A stretch of 64,000 bases of DNA from Streptosporangium brasiliense (GTDB taxonomy: Bacteria; Actinomycetota; Actinomycetes; Streptosporangiales; Streptosporangiaceae), in assembly GCF_030811595.1 (NCBI RefSeq), contig NZ_JAUSRB010000002.1, positions 7,750,001 to 7,814,000 of the forward strand, given 5' to 3'. How positions within the stretch are numbered: the first letter of the stretch is position 1; each line of letters starts with the position of its first letter. This document shows, piece by piece, positions 61,349 to 64,000 of this stretch. Under the pieces are notes generated by a model. That model saw nothing but the letters and a program-made list of their open reading frames with translations. It was not told where the DNA came from and made no database searches. Made by a program: the position numbers and the translations under genes.

Positions 61349-62218
61349 TCAGGAAGCGTTGCGGTACAGGTCCCGCCTCTCGGGCAACCGCTCAAGGCCG
61401 GCCGACCGGTAGGTGGCGACAGCGCCGACGTTGGAGCTCGGCGTGCACACGTCCACGCTGGACGAACCCAGCTCCTGGAGTGCGCGCGCCGCGGCGACCG
61501 TGATCGCTCTGCCGTAGCCGTGACCGCGATGTGCCCGGTGCACCCCCATCGGCTCGATCAGCCCGGGCCTGCCCGCACCCGCCGACCACACCGTCACGGC
61601 CGCCACCGCCTCGCCCCGCTCGTTGCGAGCGACCAGGCACCGCGCGTCGACGTACGGCCTACCTGCCGCCATCGCGTGCCAGAGCTCCTCGGTGAACGTG
61701 GACCCGTCGAACGACGCCCGCAGGACCGCGGCCCACTCGTGCGCCTGCTGCGGCCCGATCACCTCGACGCGTACGCCGGGATCCGGCACAGGGGCGCCGA
61801 GGTCACGCCGGAGTGGCGTCCACGGCTCGCCGCTCTCCCAGCCGTCCTTGAACAGCAGGTCCTGGACCAGCGCGCCCATCGGCGCCTCGACGTACGCCTT
61901 GCCCTCGAGCAGCACACCACGCTCAGGCGCCGACACGTCCTCGACCACCCGCCGCGCCAGCTCCTCGTCCCGCAACGCCTGTGGCGCGAACGCCAACCGC
62001 AGCAACTCCGCACCGTCCAGCAGCCCGACCGCCAGAACCTCCCCGGCCCGGCTCCAGGTCCGCGTGGCCTCCGCCGTCCGCTCCGCACCGAACCGCCAGA
62101 ACCACCCCACATCCCCCGGATGCAGCTGCACGGGCCCTCCGTCGTGCTGCCACTGCCTCAACACCCGCACCACGTCACCGAGCCCGTCGGCCCCCGGCCT
62201 GCCCATCTCGATCACCAT
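61349..62218 (-). CDS. GNAT-family acetyltransferase (two-domain)
   Basis: A 289-residue protein. The C-terminal GNAT domain has VAAVTVWSAGAGRPGLIEPM, GVHRAHRGHGYGRAITVAAA (acetyl-CoA loop R-x-x-G-x-G/A) and VDVCTPSSNVGAVATYRSAG. The N-terminal half (DVVRVLRQWQHDGGPVQLHP; GWFWRFGAERTAEATRTW) is the degenerate partner domain common in actinobacteria. The start is uncertain: ATG 62218 and ATG 62206 are both possible, with GGGAG lying between them and an earlier ATG at 62254. Acceptor unknown. Confidence 0.85.
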   Translation of the reverse strand: MVIEMGRPGADGLGDVVRVLRQWQHDGGPVQLHPGDVGWFWRFGAERTAEATRTWSRAGEVLAVGLLDGAELLRLAFAPQALRDEELARRVVEDVSAPERGVLLEGKAYVEAPMGALVQDLLFKDGWESGEPWTPLRRDLGAPVPDPGVRVEVIGPQQAHEWAAVLRASFDGSTFTEELWHAMAAGRPYVDARCLVARNERGEAVAAVTVWSAGAGRPGLIEPMGVHRAHRGHGYGRAITVAAARALQELGSSSVDVCTPSSNVGAVATYRSAGLERLPERRDLYRNAS

Positions 62219-62488
62219 CTCCCGATCACACACCACCCCACCGGCCCTCCGCACCCGAATTTCCCGCCGTCAGCCAGTAGTCGGCGCCGCCGTGATGACG
62301 TTCCCGGAGCATCGCGACGGAGCCGAGGGCTGGGAGACGACGCCTACGGCGAGGTGTACCGAGACACCGGGATCACCGAGCAGGGCGCCTCCCCGATCGC
62401 CGGATACGTCCTCATCCTGGTCGTCAAGCGCATCATGAGGACAACCAGCGCCCACGTCTGTAAGGTCATCTCGCACTATCGTTGTGGC

Positions 62489-63349
62489 ATGAACACCCCG
62501 GCGGCGGAAGCCGACATCGACGACGACCTTGTCAACCGTCTGATCCGCACGCAGTACCCGGATCTGATGGGCCCGCTCACCCCCGTCGCCAACGGCTGGG
62601 ACAACGTCATCTACCGCCTGGGGACGGACCTGTCCGTACGGCTGCCGCGCCGCCGGGTCGCCGTCGACCTCATCGTCAACGAGCAACGCTGGCTGCCGGT
62701 CCTGGCCGAGTACGTCGAGGTCGCGCTGCCCGTACCCGTCAGGGCCGGCGTGCCCGGCGAGGGCTACCCGTGGCCGTGGACGATCGCGCCCTGGTTCGAA
62801 GGCCGCACGGCCGCCGACGTGCCGCCGTCCGACCGCTCCGGCATCGCCGTCCCGCTGGCCGACTTCATGACGGGCCTCCACCGGCCCGCACCGCCTGACG
62901 CACCGCGTAATCCCGTCCGCGGCGTCCCACTCGCCGCCCGCGACGGAGCGGTACGGCAACGCCTGCAGTCCATTCCCCGATCAGCTGAGCTCCTCCCCCT
63001 CTGGGAGAAACTGGTCACCCTTCCACCCTGGCAGGGCCCCGCGCTCTGGCTCCACGGCGACCCGCACCCGGGAAACCTCCTGCTCGACGGGGAAGGGCTG
63101 GCGGCTGTCCTGGACTTCGGCGATCTCACCAGCGGCGATCCCGCCACCGACCTGGCCGCCGCGTGGCTGGTGTTCGACGAGAACGCGCGCGAGGTATTCC
63201 GATCACGCGTGGACGCCGACGAGATGACCTGGGAGCGCGCCCGGGGCTGGGCCCTTGCCATGGGCACTGCTCTGGCCACCCATTCGGCCGACAACCCCAG
63301 CATGGCGGCCGTTGGCGATCACGTCCTCGACCAGGTGCTTCTCGCCTAG
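62489..63349 (+). CDS. Aminoglycoside-phosphotransferase-like kinase (APH family)
   Basis: A 286-residue kinase-fold protein. ATP site: VANGWDNVIYRLGTDLSVRL and RRRVAVDLIVNEQRWL. The catalytic loop is LWLHGDPHPGNLLLD (Asp191) and the metal site AVLDFGDLTSGDPATDLAAA (Asp209). It matches the actinobacterial APH group with the IAPWFEGRTA segment; these phosphorylate hydroxylated small molecules and are not all resistance enzymes. TATCGT six bases before ATG 62489 and no ribosome site suggest a leaderless transcript. Divergent from the GNAT gene. Confidence 0.88.
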   Translation: MNTPAAEADIDDDLVNRLIRTQYPDLMGPLTPVANGWDNVIYRLGTDLSVRLPRRRVAVDLIVNEQRWLPVLAEYVEVALPVPVRAGVPGEGYPWPWTIAPWFEGRTAADVPPSDRSGIAVPLADFMTGLHRPAPPDAPRNPVRGVPLAARDGAVRQRLQSIPRSAELLPLWEKLVTLPPWQGPALWLHGDPHPGNLLLDGEGLAAVLDFGDLTSGDPATDLAAAWLVFDENAREVFRSRVDADEMTWERARGWALAMGTALATHSADNPSMAAVGDHVLDQVLLA

Positions 63350-63479
63350 AGATGTTACGCAGCACCCGATAGAGCACTGGCGCCGCGCCGTCACCAATAC
63401 GGCCCGTCCATTCACCGTGAACATCTCATGGCGAACATCGAAGACCAGGTCACCGGCGGCCGCCGTGAGCGGCGGGGCG

Positions 63480-64000
63480 TCAGTAGTAGCAGCGAAGCTG
63501 CATGTCGTCGAAGCGGACCCATGTCTTGACGCCGTTGTCATTGCCGTATATGACCTGGAGGTAGATGTCACCGGAGTAACCTTGCAGGTTGAGCCCGCTG
63601 ATATACACCTGTCTGTAGCCGCCCCCGGCCACCCACGGGTAGGTCTCGGCGACGATGTGCCATCCGTTCGGATTCCACACCTGCAGGCCGACCGCCGCAC
63701 CGGAGTACAAGACGTTGAACCACACGGCCACCACGCAGTTGGAACGGTAGTAGAAGCCGGCGTTCAGGTTCACCGGGATCCGGTTGGCGGCCCAGCCGTT
63801 GCCGACGTGGAGCCAGCCGTCGTTCGCCCCCGAATGCGCCACGCCTCCGTTGATGTCGTAGCCGGCGATCCCGTCGCCGGAGCCGCCGCCCTGCCATCTG
63901 GTCCAAGGAGTGCTGCCCTCAAGGCTGTCGATGATCTCGACCATACCCGCCCGCGCCTCGGTGGCGGTGGCTGTCACGACTCCGACGGAGAAGACGACCA
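63480..64000 (-). CDS. Secreted beta-rich protein, N-terminus beyond the window
   Basis: The frame continues past the right edge. The visible 173 residues begin within a hydrophobic signal-peptide-like run (VVFSVGVVTATATEARAG, with cleavage likely after it), followed by a Gly/Asn/Trp-rich domain: TPWTRWQGGGSGDGIAGYDI, GANDGWLHVGNGWAANRIPV, YYRSNCVVAVWFNVL and GYSGDIYLQVIYGNDNGVKT, ending VRFDDMQLRCYY*. This pattern of beta strands resembles carbohydrate-binding jelly-roll modules. The two Cys (SNC and RCYY) could form a disulphide. No catalytic domain is visible. The 63350-63479 gap separates it from the convergent kinase gene. Confidence 0.7.
   Translation of the reverse strand, partial: VVFSVGVVTATATEARAGMVEIIDSLEGSTPWTRWQGGGSGDGIAGYDINGGVAHSGANDGWLHVGNGWAANRIPVNLNAGFYYRSNCVVAVWFNVLYSGAAVGLQVWNPNGWHIVAETYPWVAGGGYRQVYISGLNLQGYSGDIYLQVIYGNDNGVKTWVRFDDMQLRCYY

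Noticed and set aside
62489-63349. Naming the kinase an aminoglycoside resistance gene
   Set aside because: The fold and catalytic motifs are APH-like, but the actinobacterial group is broad and nothing here shows the drug as substrate.

Overview
This is a high-GC stretch of an actinomycete chromosome. The gene content (SARP/AfsR-type activator, F420-type luciferase-like oxidoreductase, many TetR/NarL/Lrp/AraC regulators, leaderless starts, an SAH riboswitch before metH) and the protein style point to a Streptosporangiaceae-like genus such as Streptosporangium or Nonomuraea. That placement is inferred; there is no rRNA or tRNA in the window to prove it.

Layout. 0-7 kb: an N-terminal gene fragment, a lipoprotein, an ArsR/MFS efflux pair with palindromic operators, a TIGR03086-type protein preceded by a coupled 19-codon leader ORF, a deaminase/LLM oxidoreductase pair divergent from an Lrp regulator, and DoxX. 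7-11 kb: cobalamin-dependent methionine synthase under an SAH riboswitch whose fold can be read to an ON mechanism. 11-17 kb: a secreted peptide built from GTTWDS repeats, relics of a sugar permease/ROK kinase pair, an AfsR-like regulator divergent from a dehalogenase-type hydrolase, and a second hydrolase behind TetR-like operators. 17.3-25 kb is accessory DNA: an intact IS481-family element with a 6-bp GCTAGC duplication, a broken Tn3 transposase, a truncated resolvase, an ASCH-like protein, and a locus of an HTH_38-MarR fusion regulator divergent from a small protein plus a penicillin-binding-protein-like hydrolase.

25-38 kb: a HemK-like methyltransferase, an orphan atpB with a perfect Rex-type operator, a second deaminase, a TrwC-like protein lacking relaxase catalytic residues, GNAT, membrane protein/TetR, lipoprotein, SDR preceded by a 21-codon ORF, a DevR-like response regulator with a DevR-box-like site, NDH-2, and an SDR/TetR pair. 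Rex-type site, DevR-like regulator and NDH-2 together suggest a redox/low-oxygen theme, but the link is inferred.

38-64 kb: AraC/GH35 beta-galactosidase, a NarL response regulator overlapping tail to tail with a kinase that has a duplicated and decayed phospho-acceptor half, two more serine hydrolases, a carboxylesterase pseudogene, a second HTH_38-MarR regulator/hydrolase locus with the same TTGCA-type sites as the first, an SDR with twin operators, RidA/HxlR, an IS5-family element, MFS, a SET-domain protein, a Cys-less isochorismatase-like protein, TetR/NmrA pair, a second Tn3 relic, a NarL two-component system, GNAT, an aminoglycoside-phosphotransferase-like kinase and a secreted beta-rich protein running off the end.

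The strongest leads are the SAH riboswitch, the two paralogous HTH_38-MarR/serine-hydrolase loci sharing an operator, the Rex-boxed orphan atpB, the relaxase-like protein without catalytic residues and the GTTWDS repeat peptide.
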